Source: Mytilus edulis (Eukaryota > Mollusca > Bivalvia > Mytilida > Mytilidae). From it: DNA of 64,000 nucleotides. Below, piece by piece: positions 51,375 through 63,809 of the stretch. Within the stretch, counting starts at the first letter, position 1. Every line of letters begins with the position of its first letter. The notes below the pieces were generated by a model. The model saw nothing but the letters and a program-made list of their open reading frames with translations, searched no databases and was not told where the DNA came from. The position numbers and the translations under genes are program-made. The DNA lies in contig NC_092344.1 in the NCBI RefSeq assembly GCF_963676685.1, positions 97,432,749-97,496,748 on the forward strand, in the 5' to 3' direction.

Positions 51375-53700
51375 ATGCCTTATGTGTTGTTCAATAGCTG
51401 CAGTTGTACAATTTATGCATATTATAATTGTTTTTGCAAAAATTTGGTGCTGATCTCTTATGTTTTCATAGCTTACCAGTGTAATAATTTTCATCATTTT
51501 TCAATTTTCAATGATTCTTTTCTCTTTTTTTTTATATTTGAACCTAGCAACAACAACTGAATTAATTTAATCTCTCTGACTTTCTGTTTCAAAATGTGTC
51601 ATTATCACCTAACCTATTTTCAATGTATCATTTTCATTTGGTTTTAGTTGGTTTATTTATCTGTTCCTAAGTAGCTGCAAAACAAGTGACTAAGCCAACA
51701 CATTTTATGTGTAGTAAAATGTATAGATATGACAGTCTGACCAAGATAATATGGTCTTCACTCTTGACCTCTTTTCATACTTCATGTGAAATATTCAGGA
51801 CTAGGTCCTGGCAAATAATTTTACCATGCCATGTTATTGCGAACCCTATCTTAGTTTTCCATAGATTCACCTGCAAGTTACCTGTCCATTTAAACTTTTG
51901 TAAGTCCTATTGTCCCATCTAACAAATACAAGAGGTATTGTTCTCTGTGTAGTTTATTCACTGGGACCTTTAAATTTCTTCTAGGAGAAATATATCACTC
52001 ATTGATTAATTTACCTGACCAAAAAATTATCTTCTTTTTTATTGAAATACTTCTAATAACTCACATAAACTGTATGCAATATTGTATTTATTCAATATTA
52101 TCATTAATATATTTTCAATCTGTTCAATATAAAATCTGGTTTAATACTAAAAAGTTTATTTCAGACACATTTTTTAGTATTTTCCAATGAATTTACATGT
52201 TTTTGTTGTTGTTCATTTATAGACTTATGTTTATGAAGACCTTAATTTAAAAATAATAATATTCAATTTTTTATTTATCAAACACACAAAAATATTGAAT
52301 ATTTGATCAGAAATCAACTTTTAATTTTTGAATCAGTATTACAAATGTAATATTGAACACATTAAAAACGAGTTACTCCAGGTATCGAATAAATACAACA
52401 CCACATGCAGTTTTGTGAGTCCTTACATAGTATTGGTATAAGTATTTTTTCTTCATTGACAGTTCAATTTTTTACTCAGGTAGATTAATCAATGAGTGAT
52501 ATATTTCTCCTAGAAGAAATTTAAAGGTCTGAGTGAATAAACTACACAGAGAACAATACCTGTTGTATTTGTTAGATGGGACAATAGAACTGCCAAAAGT
52601 TTAAATGGACAGGTAACTTGCAGGTGAATCTATGGAAAACTACGATAGGGTTCGCAATAATATGCATGCCATTTCATTGGTTGTGCTTGTTAATGTATAT
52701 AAGAAGTATATATGTTGGTCTTTCATTTTCAAACTTTATTTATTTAATTTTAATTTTTAAGACCAGATATCTGTTAACAAATTTTGTTGAAGAATTATCT
52801 ATAATGAGATCATACTTGACATGTGTCATTAAACTTTGACCTTACTTTGAAAGTGTCATTGGACTCTGGACGTACTTTCAAAGTTTATTGACATTTGATT
52901 GGGATATCAGAGTGGACTGGGTCCATAAAGAAAACATGCAAATTTCTGTCTCAGTTTCTATAATAGATCCAATTGTAAGTGCATTCTATATATGGAGGGT
53001 ACTCTGGTATCTCAAGTTCCTAGCAAGTCCTTAAAAGACACAATCCATAATCCATAAGATGTTGGCTCAAACTCGGCCTAAGTATTATACAAATTTGTCT
53101 TTTCTTTATAAATAACTTCAGCACAAGTGTGCCACTGGGTGTAGGGCAGGCTGCAATCAATCAAACAAATTGGTCATCATTGTTCAAAGTTTTACACGAA
53201 AAATAATTGCTTAATATCTATAGATAACTAGCTATATTTGAAAATAAGGGAGTAATTTATTATGAAATTTTTGACTTTCTGAACAGTATTATTAGCTTAG
53301 ATAGGAGTAAAAATGTATAATTTATTTAGAATGATGGAATGACAAAGTTGTATGTTCATATATATTAATTTCTTCAATTAGTTTGTGCATATTTATATAT
53401 ATATTTGTTAATAATATAATGTGTAATTGACAATTCTTCGAGAAAAGTATATTTAAAAAGATAATGTAAATTCACAAATTTTCAAGATGTACAATAATCA
53501 TGATAATTGTAAAAAATGTGACAGAGTAAATTATAAGCAACACATTAATGGCAGGTTTTAAAACTCTGATATCATTAAAATGCTAGATTATCAGAAATCA
53601 CATAAATTCATTAGTAAAATTATGAGTAAATTGTTCAATATTTGAACCAATAAATGCACATAATTATTTATAAATTTACATTTACATGTCAACATCATAT
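51375..53700 (+). other. Region downstream of the TBC1D25 stop, probable 3' UTR and beyond
   Basis: AATAAA motifs occur at 52388-52393, 52534-52539 and 53649-53654; which one is used cannot be told. The long inverted repeat described separately lies here. No coding exon was seen. Confidence 0.4.
51826..52672. repeat. Long inverted repeat (~190-bp arms, ~460-bp spacer)
   Basis: The left arm (51826-52018; for example CAATTTACCT-side CATTGATTAATTTACCTGAC) is mirrored by 52477-52672 (AGGTAGATTAATCAATGAGT through GGTTCGCAATAATATGCATG). The arms are highly similar but not identical. It begins about 450 bp after the TBC1D25 stop codon, so it may be transcribed. Confidence 0.9.
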
Positions 53701-56700
53701 AACCACATGTTTATTGCCATTTTTTGGTGTCCATCTTAGTCTATTAACTTTTATTTAAATCTTCTGGTGTTTAATTTTAACCACTACTGGCCGGTAGGTT
53801 TACGATAACAAAGTATCACAATCATCTGTTGAAAACAGATTTTTATCAAATGTCATATTTTAAACTACATGTATGTTCTTTGTCACATTATCAGATACCA
53901 TTTTGTCAGATCAAGAACTCAACATTTTTAGGTATTATTTATTAAGTTCTTCATATTAATCACCATCATATACAGTTAATTGTGCAGATATTTGATCTAA
54001 TCAAAAACCGTTGCTTATGATTTTATAAACTCTACATTTTTATTTAAAATCATCCCAGCTTCATGGACAGATAATATTTGATTGTTATTGTTGGTACATG
54101 TATTGATGTATTGGCAGTCTGTCGAACACATCTGGTGTGTGTATGTCATTGATTATCAATATTGTTCTGTTTGTTTATTTTTATTTTCTATGGAAAAAAC
54201 TTTCACTGTAAAATTATTGACAAATTTTTATGTATACAGTATCTGACGATGGAAGTTTTTTAACGACCTTGACTGAGTATGCAGACCTCACACAGTTGGA
54301 ACTTTATCTGAAACATTATACTCTGGCATCAATATTTGTGTCTGCTTAAATGAAAGGAGACCTTAATTTGTTGCCCCCCCCCTCCCCCCTCCCCTTTTTG
54401 TCTTGTGGTTAGATTATCCTGTTTTGATATATAAACCAGTAAATCCACATAGTGTTACCCTTTGATGTAGACAAGATTAATTTGATAGTAATTGATCTAT
54501 CACTATAAATGGTGTATGACATACCTTCATCACTGACCTTTTACCTTTAACTGCTAGATTAAAGTATTAATATTTTACAATAAGGAATCTTGCCCTTTTT
54601 AACAAAGAATGAACTTAAGATGTTGGTTAATTGCAATGTAAGGGTGTGTCATGTACTATCATTGTAGACTTTATTTATGACCTTGACCTTTAATGGAAGG
54701 GGCAAATTATTTCTTTTTATGTTTACCTATCATACAAGATATGGTAAGGCAAAATATGTCAATGTAAAACTTGTTTTTTCACTTCTAAATTGAATACTTT
54801 TTGGCCAAGAATTTGATCTTTGACAGAATAATGTACTGCATGGCAGGAATTAGCTTGTGGGTATATCTTTATAATGTATTCCTGAACTTTTTGGACATAT
54901 GAACTTTTTTTTTAAGGGTCAAACAGTTTATGTTTTTGGCTAGTAAGCTTGTCCAGTTAAGAACTTTTTGTATCTTTAGACATAGACTTGTTTTTCCTGA
55001 ATTGAACATGTACATACCTGTAAGTAAATATCATGCATACATACCATCTCAAACCAGCTGAGTGAAGCTTGGAGCCTCTTGTTTGTTTTTGTAAATTTTC
55101 TGCTTTATTGTTTCTTTGAAAGGATTTTTTCAGTTGTATTTTTGTAACATAAAATCTCTAAATATAAATTCATGTCCATTTTTACTATATTATCTGTCAA
55201 TATCTACGACCTTGACAGTTTATTTATACTTGTTTAGTGTAGAATGGGACATAAAATATAAGTTTGTTTGAAGCTTTTAATTGTGATCTTATTTCTCAAA
55301 TTAGCTCTCAGGAAAAAAATCTATTCTGAATTGCATTTTGTAAGACAAGTTACCAGAACTCTGTTGAAAAAGACTTTAATTTTATATAGATTTTTCATTT
55401 GATTTTTTGTATCATATTAGAAATAACAACATATCTTTAAAGGAAGAAATTATAGTTTCAGTTTTTTACAAAATTTAAGATTAAGCTTCCCTGCAGTTGA
55501 TTTCTGGGTCAACAACAGGTTAAAGTTAATGTTTGTGGCCTGCAATGCTGAAAACAACAAATGTTTAATTATCACCAAATCTTTCAAAAATTCAAAGCAT
55601 TGTGCTTCTATCTAATTTGTATTTAATTTTTAGTTATAATGTCAGTGGAATATATCATGTAAAATTTGTGCTTTAGATGGTATATATTGTATAAATTAAA
55701 GTTTGTGGGTTATAGAGGTGATAGTTGGCAGCAGTATTTAATAGTTTTTAAATTCAATTATATAATTGATCCTATAAATCCAGGAGGTTGGTAGATAGAA
55801 AACATCTGTGATTTTTAAAAAGATAAATGAAAACAGATTATATTCAATTTTGCTGCTTATAGAGATAATAAAGGAGATTCAGTCATTTGATGAATATGTT
55901 CGGATAAATGTGCAATCCAACTAATATAACTTATTGTAATTTAAAATTTTTGGTTCAGTCGTACTTGATCAAAAAGTTACTGGGTAGGTCATTAAACATC
56001 CCAACCAACCAACATACTTTGGATTCATTTATATTTGTTGGATACACATTTTCGTGGATTTCGTAGATACAAGATTACCACAAATTTAAATGTTCAACGG
56101 ATTCCAATTTTTCTAAAGGAAAATATGCAGACTTTGTCAAAAACATGGAATTTAATATCCCCAAAAACTTGCGTTTTCGGGGCAAGTTTTCGTCAATCCA
56201 TGAAAATTGGTACACATGAAAATAAAACAGTAGTTGTAAAGGGGATTTTGCTTGATGCCAAATAAACATCATATACGACACTTTGATCATATCATAATTT
56301 AAACTTTTGCCTGAATTGCCCTGTTTTCAAAGGGTGCATAGTTTGAAATGTCACATTCACTATGCACTGGAAAACATGTGATAATTAGGTTGTGTTGGCA
56401 CTATAGATGGTTGCCCGATGGGTGAATGAGGCTTAAGATTGTTTTTATCTAAATAATACACATTATAATATTCTGAATAACCATTTAATATACTGAGTCC
56501 TGTACATGAGCGGAATTCCTCAAAATTTATCTAAATTTATTCTTATAATATATGTACTTGTAATTGTCTTTTAAAAATACAGTTCATAAAATCTTTTAGT
56601 GCAGTTGAGCATTTAATATTTACTTAAAACAACTGTTAAAAGGGTTTCTTATAAAAGATTATGTATATTGATTGTAAATGTAGTTAAATTCAACCATGTT

Positions 56701-58360
56701 AAAACCAGAATACTTATAAATTTTGATTTATGTGATATTTGTTGAAGTTACTTCCAAATGTTTATGCTTCTTGTAAAATATAACATTGAAGTGAAAATGT
56801 GTTTGATTTTATTGTTTTAGCTCCACAGTACATCTTTGTATAAAAATATGGAGATGTGCATGGTATGAAATGTCAATGAGATAACTATCTACCAGAGATA
56901 AAAAGAGGAGGTTGCAAAGAACTATAGGTCACTGTACAGCCTTAAACAATGAGCAAAAACCAATAAAAGTGAAGTCAGCTATAAAATGCCTGATCATGAC
57001 AAAATATGAAACATCTCAAAAGAGAAAACCAATGGCCTGTTAAACTTCTTACAAAAGTCTGAATTGACTATATATAGCTAGGATTGTCAGTTTTCCTGCT
57101 GAAGACCCCTTGTTCTCTCAAGGTTTTTCCTCCACCAATAACAACTACATGTCACAATACAGCCAATGTGCTGATAGTAGCATTAAAGACCAACTATTAA
57201 TCAATATAAAATGTGTGAAAAGCAAAGAAGATAAATATAAAAAAAAAAATTGGAAGTTTTTTTTCTTGATACAACACACCTCTTGGATTACGTCATTGTT
57301 GTGACATCAATATCCCAAGTCCAATTACAAAGTACCGAGATAAAGAATATCATTGATAATTCTGAAGACATACAAAAGTTTTAACAGCATTGTGGACATG
57401 TGTGGAGATATCATTCATATTTGTACCGACGTCATTTATATCAATAAAAACACATGCTGAGACTGATATATACTGGTGAGGGTTTTTTACTATCAAATTA
57501 GATAAACATTATGACGTGATTAAAGTAAAAGGTGTAGAACAAATTTTGTTCCTCCCCCCTGATATTAAAAGTTATCCATGTTGACTTAGCTTCTATGTTT
57601 AAAAGGTTAGAACTAAATAGAGGTACAAAGTTTTAACATTACAGGGGTATTAGACATTGACAACAGAATTCAAAGCTCAGTTTGTAAAATAAAGTTTCAA
57701 ACTTTTTTCAAACAAGAACTGAAGACCCAGCATAAAGTTCATTTTTGGATCCATGAATATTTTTATGGAACAGCTCTAATATGTTATGAAAGATTCCAAG
57801 CTAAATGGGAATAAGGAAAAAACTGTCTGCCATATCTGGCAATCACTTATAAGGTACATCTGCTTATTATAAAGCTCAGGACCAAATATCAAATCATTTC
57901 ATTATACATCAGCAGAGCAATATGAAATGAAAGTAATGGACAGATCAATAAATGGTCAGATAATGTGAATACAGCATACAACCCATACTTTGAAATGGGA
58001 GTATAATTATTCAGTTTGGTGTCCAAAGATGGATTCCCCAATTTGTTTACAATGTTCTTTTACCCTTAATCATAATTTCATTCTTATTGTTGCAGAAAGC
58101 TCAACATAGGGAAAGTGTTCTGGTGGCGGTGGCATCAACTTACTTTTTAAAGCTTTATAAATAAATAATTTAGAAGATTGATACCGAAACGCTTCATACT
58201 TTGTATATAGATGCCTTATTTTACAAAGTTTCCATTTGTCACGTGTCACTACTTGAAAAAAAAGTTCAGAATTTTTGTAATGTTAATTTCTCTCTTATAT
58301 TAAGAAAAATAATAACTATACTTGGTATGTGTGTACTTTGCAAGGTCCTCATGTCTATCC
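53700..58360. other. Intergenic, no gene seen; repeat fragments
   Basis: It contains a C-rich tract (54376-54401), a dispersed repeat at 56030-56265 (TTTTCGTGGATTTCGTAGAT, ACAAGATTACCACAAATTTA) and a diverged copy of the GTGCCAATGAGAC family (56845-57050). No splice-phased exon was found. Confidence 0.5.
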
Positions 58361-59220
58361 GACAATTTTCACTTGATCTCGACCTCATTTCATGGATAAG
58401 TGAACAAGGTTAAGTTTTGGTGGTCAAGTCCATATCTCAGATACTATAAGCAATAGGTCTAACAGGATAACTTTTTGGAATTTTGAATCCTCAATGCTCT
58501 TCAACTTTGTACTTGTTTGGCTTATAACTTTTTTGATCTGTGCGTCACTGATGAGTCTTATGTAGACGAAACGCACGTCTGGTGTATTAAATTATAATCC
58601 TGGTACCTTTGATAAATATCTAGTATATTTAGTGTATGGAAGGATTGTAAGGTGTACATGTCAAACTGACAGGTGTCATCTAACCTTGACCTCATTTTCA
58701 TGGTTCAGTGGTCAGAGGAGTGTTTGAGTTTTGTTCTATATTTGGACATTTGGTGTAAGGATATATTTTATGATGAACATGTCGGTCTTCATTTAATTAA
58801 TTAGGTTTAATTTGACCTTGACCTCATTTTCACGGTTCATTGTTCAGTGGTGATTTTTTTGTTTTTGGTGTTTTTCTTCAACTATAAGCAATAGGTCAAC
58901 TATATATGTTGTATGGAAGAATTGAAATCTGTATATGTCTGTCTGGCAGGTATCCTCTGACCTCGACCTCATTTTGATGGTTCCTTGGCCAATGTTAATG
59001 TCTGCCTGGCATGTTTCATCTGACCTTGACCTCATTTTCATGGTTCATTTGTCAATGTTTAGTTTTAGTGTTGAAGTCTGTTTCTTAGAAACTGTAAGCA
59101 ATAGGTCAATTATATATAGTGTATTGAATGATTGTAAAGTGTTCATATATTCCTCGTTTGGTTTATCTGATCTTGACCTCATTTTCTTGGATTATGTTAA
59201 GTTTATTTGGTAGTTTTAGT
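58360..59220 (+). repeat. Tandem-like repeat rich in TGACCTTGACCT
   Basis: Units of roughly 150-200 bp contain CATCTGACCTTGACCTCATT, CATGGTTCATTGGTCAATG, CTATAAGCAATAGGTCAAC and TGTATGGAAGAATTG. The motif TGACCTTGACCT or a one-base variant is at 58374, 58681, 58813, 58958, 59021 and 59168. The unit is interrupted at 58465-58620 by another repeat. Confidence 0.85.
58465..58620 (+). repeat. Dispersed repeat with hammerhead-like core, copy 2
   Basis: GGAATTTTGAATCCTCAATG, CTCTTCAACTTTGTACTTGT and CTGATGAGTCTTATGTAGAC mark a very common mussel repeat. CTGATGAG (58548-58555), stem II TCT/AGA with loop TATGT, and CGAAAC (58567-58572) match the hammerhead core. The flanks GTGCGTC and CGCAC can pair as a helix III. 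Confidence 0.7.
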
Positions 59221-59369
59221 AAAGCTTTATGACTATCAAAATAATATCAATGGTTAGTAAAGAAGGCGACCCCTTTCAGAGTGTGCACTACTGTTTTCTT
59301 GTCAATTTGTACAATGTTGTAAATGACCTATTGATAACTGCAGATAAGTAATTAACTGTTGTTTGTTAT

Positions 59370-59460
59370 TTGGTCTTTTTTCGTTTTTTGCCATGGATTT
59401 GTCAGTTTGTTTTCAATTTGTGAGTTTGAACGTCCCTTTTGTACCTTTAGTTTATCTCTT
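59370..59460 (+). repeat. Decayed copy of the GCCATGGCGTTGTCAGTTTG repeat
   Basis: GCCATGGATTTGTCAGTTTG and GTGAGTTTGAACGTCCCTTT follow the same order as 14985-15060. Confidence 0.6.
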
Positions 59461-59611
59461 ATGTGAAACATAACAAATAACAACATTTCTAAACAATGAG
59501 TTCAATTTTTTTGGTACTTTTGTTAAAATCAAGCAGAATAACATATTCCTATTAGCATGATAGCAATTAGTCAAAGTAAGCATAAAACAATTACAGGTTA
59601 ATCTAATCACT

Positions 59612-59617
59612 TTTATT
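59612..59617 (-). promoter_or_regulatory. NDUFA5: Poly(A) signal AATAAA for NDUFA5
   Basis: TTTATT on the plus strand, 46 nt beyond the stop codon on the coding strand. It is the nearest AATAAA and gives a short 3' UTR. Confidence 0.65.
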
Positions 59618-59662
59618 CTTCATACAAATAACAATAAATACACAATCTAAACTTTGTGTCTA

Positions 59663-59764
59663 TTACACTGGCCATTTCCATTGATTTTTAGGAGCTTCTT
59701 CTACTAGAGGTTCCCATGCTTTCCATGCTACCATATTCTTTGCTAAACTAAGTTCTCTTTCTGC
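59663..59764 (-). CDS. NDUFA5: NDUFA5 last exon
   Basis: Acceptor ATAATTACAG; 33 codons [33 protein letters not shown] and TAA. The QWKWP ending is the family signature. Confidence 0.97.
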   Translation of the reverse strand, partial: AERELSLAKNMVAWKAWEPLVEEAPKNQWKWPV

Positions 59765-62700
59765 CTGTAATTATATTATTTTTATGTTATTATTTTAACA
59801 TGTATTGGAATAGCATATTTTATTCTGTCAAATTATATTATAGTCCTATCAAGTATTACACATTTTTTCAGTGCACATGAAAAAAGGCATCTGAATTTTG
59901 TTTCAACTAAATTTATAATTAACCAGACATAATTGAGATGGAGCCATCTCTGTTGCCCAGCTGAAAATAACATTTGTATTTTTGGCATAGGATATGGGGT
60001 TCAGACTAGACTTCGTGAACTTTGCCATTTCCCATGTACTCAATTTTTATGCGACAATTCTTTACTTATAAAGATATTTTTCGCTGGTATTTACTGATTA
60101 TGTCAAAGTCATGTGATTTGCTATGGTGGAGTTGAACAGTAGATTTAAAGTCTAAGTTACGAACCATTTGATTTGAAGAGGTAGTCTATAGTATTTGAGA
60201 GAAAACAAGAATAGTACGCATATGCCCCACTCACACTATCATTTTCTATGTTTAGTGGACCGTGAAATTAGGGAATAAACTCTAATTTGGCATTTATATT
60301 AGAAAGATCATTACATATAGAACATGTATGCTAATTTTCAAGTTGACTGGACTTAACTCCATCAAAAACTATCTTGACCAAAAACTTTAACCTGAAATTT
60401 GCAGTATCATTTTCTATGTTCAGGGAACCGTGAAATTGGGGTCAAAACTCTAATTTGGCATTAAATTTAGAAAGATCATATCATAGGGCACATGTGTTCT
60501 AAGTTTAAAGTTGATGGACTTCAACTTCATCCAAAACTACCTTGACCAAAAACTTTAACCTGAAGCGTGACAGACAGAAGGACACTTTAACCTGAAGCGT
60601 GACAGACAGAAGGACAGACTGGAGGACGGATGGATGGACGAACGGAAGCAAAGACCTGAAAACATAATGCCCCTCTACTATCGTAAGTGGGGCATAAAAA
60701 TCTGACTGATTTTTGCCGATTAAATAAAAAATCTGGCTGTATCTGGATTGGAAACAATAATCTTGTCCACTTTTTTGCCATTAGAAAAGAAAATTTCCAA
60801 CAGAATTATTAAGCATCAAATAGACAATAGACAATATTTATTAGCACAGACACATTTACATTAAATGGTTATGGCATACAAAATTAAGACAATAAACTGA
60901 CAATAGTTAAATTGATTATAATTATATTAGAGTGACAGTGCAGTCAAATGCCTCATTGTTATAGCAGACTGCAATTTAATAAAATTGAAATTAAGATTTT
61001 TATTAATATTTTGTATATAGGTATCCCTCAAGGATGTATAGCATGGACAGATTGAGAAAAAATGGTATTCATCCTCAATTTCTTGTCTGTTACAGGATAA
61101 GCAAATGCGTTTACTTCTTTCAGTGTTGGTATAACGCCCTCTTTCAATTGCTAGGGAATGGGCACTTAGACACAAGTTAGTTTAAATTTACTGAAAACTG
61201 ATCAGTCAGTTCTGAGTTTACATGGATCAATATATGGGGGCCTTTTTCTAATTCTTTTAGTATGACAAAAGAAATTTAATTTTTCACATTTATTGATAGA
61301 ACAATAATGAACATGACTGAATAAAAAATGGGCGTATTTTTTTGAGGCCGGGGTTTGCATATCTGACGGGAATGTCTGTTTCGCCGAAACTGATATATTG
61401 ATTACTTTTTTCAAGACTAGACTACAACCTGACTGCTGAGTGTTGCCTTTAAGTCTCCATTTGTCGACCTTCATTCATAAATTTCAGACTCATGGTAGCC
61501 TTTGGTTAATTTGGAACCCCTCACCTCCCTTAATTTTGTTGGGTGAAACATATCAACCAAACATTTGGATAAAAATTGCTAGTTTGACTTTTTTAACTCA
61601 TGTCGGTTGTATTGTAAATTTCATGGAATAGCCCGGCATATTTCTTGTTTGCAACAAGAAATCTGTGAGGTTGTGCTTACTTAACATACAACAAACAAGA
61701 ATTTTCCATTTCTATTTTTTACTGACAAGTCCCACATCCATGACATCATATATATCAGTACATAGCTTTGGATCCATACTATCATTTTATGATAGACAAT
61801 CAATAGGGAGAATACAGTATAAAAAATGTCCAACCCTTACACTTTACAGCAACTATAGAATATACATGCCCCATGCCAGGAACTGTTTAAAAAGTGCCAA
61901 AAAAAAAGAAGGTCCAAAAAAGGTCAAAAAAATTTCTAGAAAAAACCTACTTGAAAGAAATACTATTCTTCAAGGAATTACCTTGTTGTTTGAGGAGGAT
62001 TAAAATGAAGCTTTCAACTATAACAGGAAATATAACCAGCATTTAACAAGTCTTGGCCCTCTCCCTTGTCTGACTGACAAGACTATTACTCTCATCTTGA
62101 AAAAGGTTTCATTTGAAAATGCAAATACAATAGTGCACCATTCTCAACTGTCAGATATCTTTTAACTAGCATTAGGAAGATAAATATTTCATAATTTTTT
62201 TGTTATATTTCCCATTTGTTTGTTTTTTTCATAAACTAGTGTGAATTTTACAAATGGGTTTAAACAATATCAAATAATTTGTACCTTAATAAAATTTTTG
62301 CATTATCACTTATCTGATACACCTATATATCATTCAGTGTACTAGTATTCAAGGTTATAGTTAAGTGAAATTATCAGCGATGCATTTAAAAAATATTTTT
62401 TTACCTGTATCCTTGCACGTCATAATACATTATCGTATCAAACAAATACCTAATCAGTATTCAAGGTTTTCTTTTTTTTGAGATTAAAATAAACATTCTT
62501 AACAGAACAACCAGATAACTATAGAAAGTCCTAGAATAGAGGCAGTGCATAGTTTTCCTTCTGATAAATAAGTTAATATATAGTCAGTTAAATTTTCAAA
62601 TAAACTAAAATAGATTTTGTCTTTTCAATTTCAAAAAAAATTCAAATGAGGGCTTTGTAATACTCACTGATGGGGCACTATATTGTGAGATGAGGGTAAT

Positions 62701-63599
62701 TAAATGTGAAATACAGAACAATCAATAAGAGTATAATAAAACTATCATAAAGATTTATTCCCCAGAATATGATTCCTATTTTTTTGCAATACAAATGTAT
62801 CAAATTTATCAAATTGAAACTGCTTTAAGTACATATCCTTAGAAAAAGTATTAATATTTTTTGCTCTTAAATTTAGTATTAGATGGTATCATTTTGTATA
62901 TACGTTTTAAGATTTCTCCAGAACTTTCATGTGAAAAACAGTTAAGAAATCTTTTTCATTTAATAACTCATATTTTTATATGCTTATAACTTAAAAATAA
63001 CAAGCACATGGACCTTAATATTTGTCTATGATTTAGTTTTATTGCAAATTATCTATTTTAAGATGTCAATTATGTTGTTTACAGTAGTGAATGTCCCTTA
63101 TTACATTGAACATTAATCCTTTATCATAATCACCATTATTTAAGGTCAAGATAGATATTTTGTCAAGGGTCAACTCAAGTAGGCTGTTTGTTTAATAATC
63201 ATATTTTTAAGATGATGACTTTTTGAAGGAGATTTAATTGCAAAAAAACACATTAAATAATTGTTATATGGAATGTCAGGCACAAAATAAAGGGCACTCG
63301 ATACAAGGTTCTAAGGGCAAGGTGCAGGGTCCAGATAAGTGTAACATTACTGGTTGTGGAAGTATTGTTTAATCATTTCCCCTAATGACTGCAAATATAA
63401 TGTCTTTAGTTACATTGTAGCTAAAAATTCACTAAAAACTACATAAATATGTATAAATGAATTGAAATGTGGGGAATACAATCATGAATTAGACAAAATA
63501 AAAAAAGAAAAGAAATTTAATAAGTTGTATTACCTGTAAAACTAACTCTTCCATCTGACCTCCATTTATTTTATTTTCTGCTTGCATCATATCAGACTC
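59663..63599 (-). CDS. NDUFA5: NADH:ubiquinone oxidoreductase subunit A5, C-terminal part (two exons, gene continues past 64000)
   Basis: Two exons, 63599-63534 and 59764-59663, join in phase 0 to [22 protein letters not shown] and [33 protein letters not shown], then stop. The end WExLVExxPxxQWKWP and the GGQxEEVxLQAExEL stretch are diagnostic of NDUFA5 (B13), an accessory subunit of the peripheral arm of mitochondrial complex I. The human protein is 116 residues and these exons supply the last 55. The upstream exons and promoter lie outside the window. The 3.8 kb intron contains a LINE relic and repeats. Confidence 0.96.
60240..60705 (+). repeat. Dispersed repeat in the NDUFA5 intron
   Basis: Two adjacent related units (from ATCATTTTCTATGTTTAGTG near 60239 and GTATCATTTTCTATGTTCAG near 60403) share GACCGTGAAATTRGGG, CTCTAATTTGGCATT and CTTGACCAAAAACTTTAACC. 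They are followed by a doubled CTGAAGCGTGACAGACAGAA and the tail AACATAATGCCCCTCTACTA, a common mussel repeat end. Confidence 0.75.
60820..61175 (-). pseudogene. LINE 3' end relic with RT C-terminal domain
   Basis: The minus-strand frame 60927-61175 reads [20 protein letters not shown] then [20 protein letters not shown], keeping the CxxC...H...C pattern that follows LINE RTs. It ends with AATAGACAATATTT-type sequence near 60825-60840. It is in the NDUFA5 intron, same strand as the gene, and truncated at the 5' side. Confidence 0.75.
61200..63530. other. NDUFA5 intron remainder, nothing recognised
   Basis: AT-rich sequence. Open frames at 61202-61474 (minus), 61440-61631 and 61665-62003 (plus) show no recognisable domain and no supporting splice phase. 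Confidence 0.5.
63534..63599 (-). CDS. NDUFA5: NDUFA5 penultimate exon
   Basis: 66 bp between acceptor CTATATAG and donor CAG/GTAATA, 22 codons in phase 0 on both sides. [12 protein letters not shown] matches LQGGQLEEVILQ of the human protein. Confidence 0.95.
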
Positions 63600-63809
63600 C
63601 TATATAGAAAGATGAAAGGTCAACAATTAGATTTATTTTATTTCAACAAATATACGAAAATCAACTGAGGCAAATACTTTTATTGATGTTAAACTGTATT
63701 TCAAATACTGCAAGTGGAAGCTGCCATTAGGAATTTGTGTGTATTTTAATAAACATAAACAATTTGCCGTGAATATAAACATAGCACAGCATTAACTTAA
63801 GTCTATAAA

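Noticed and set aside
56035-56265. 76-codon open frame
   Set aside because: It overlaps a dispersed repeat (TTTTCGTGGATTTCGTAGAT) and has no domain or splice support.
61665-62003. 112-codon open frame in the NDUFA5 intron, Lys-rich end
   Set aside because: Antisense to the host gene, no recognised motif, AT-rich composition like the surrounding intron, and the Lys run comes from poly-A tracts.
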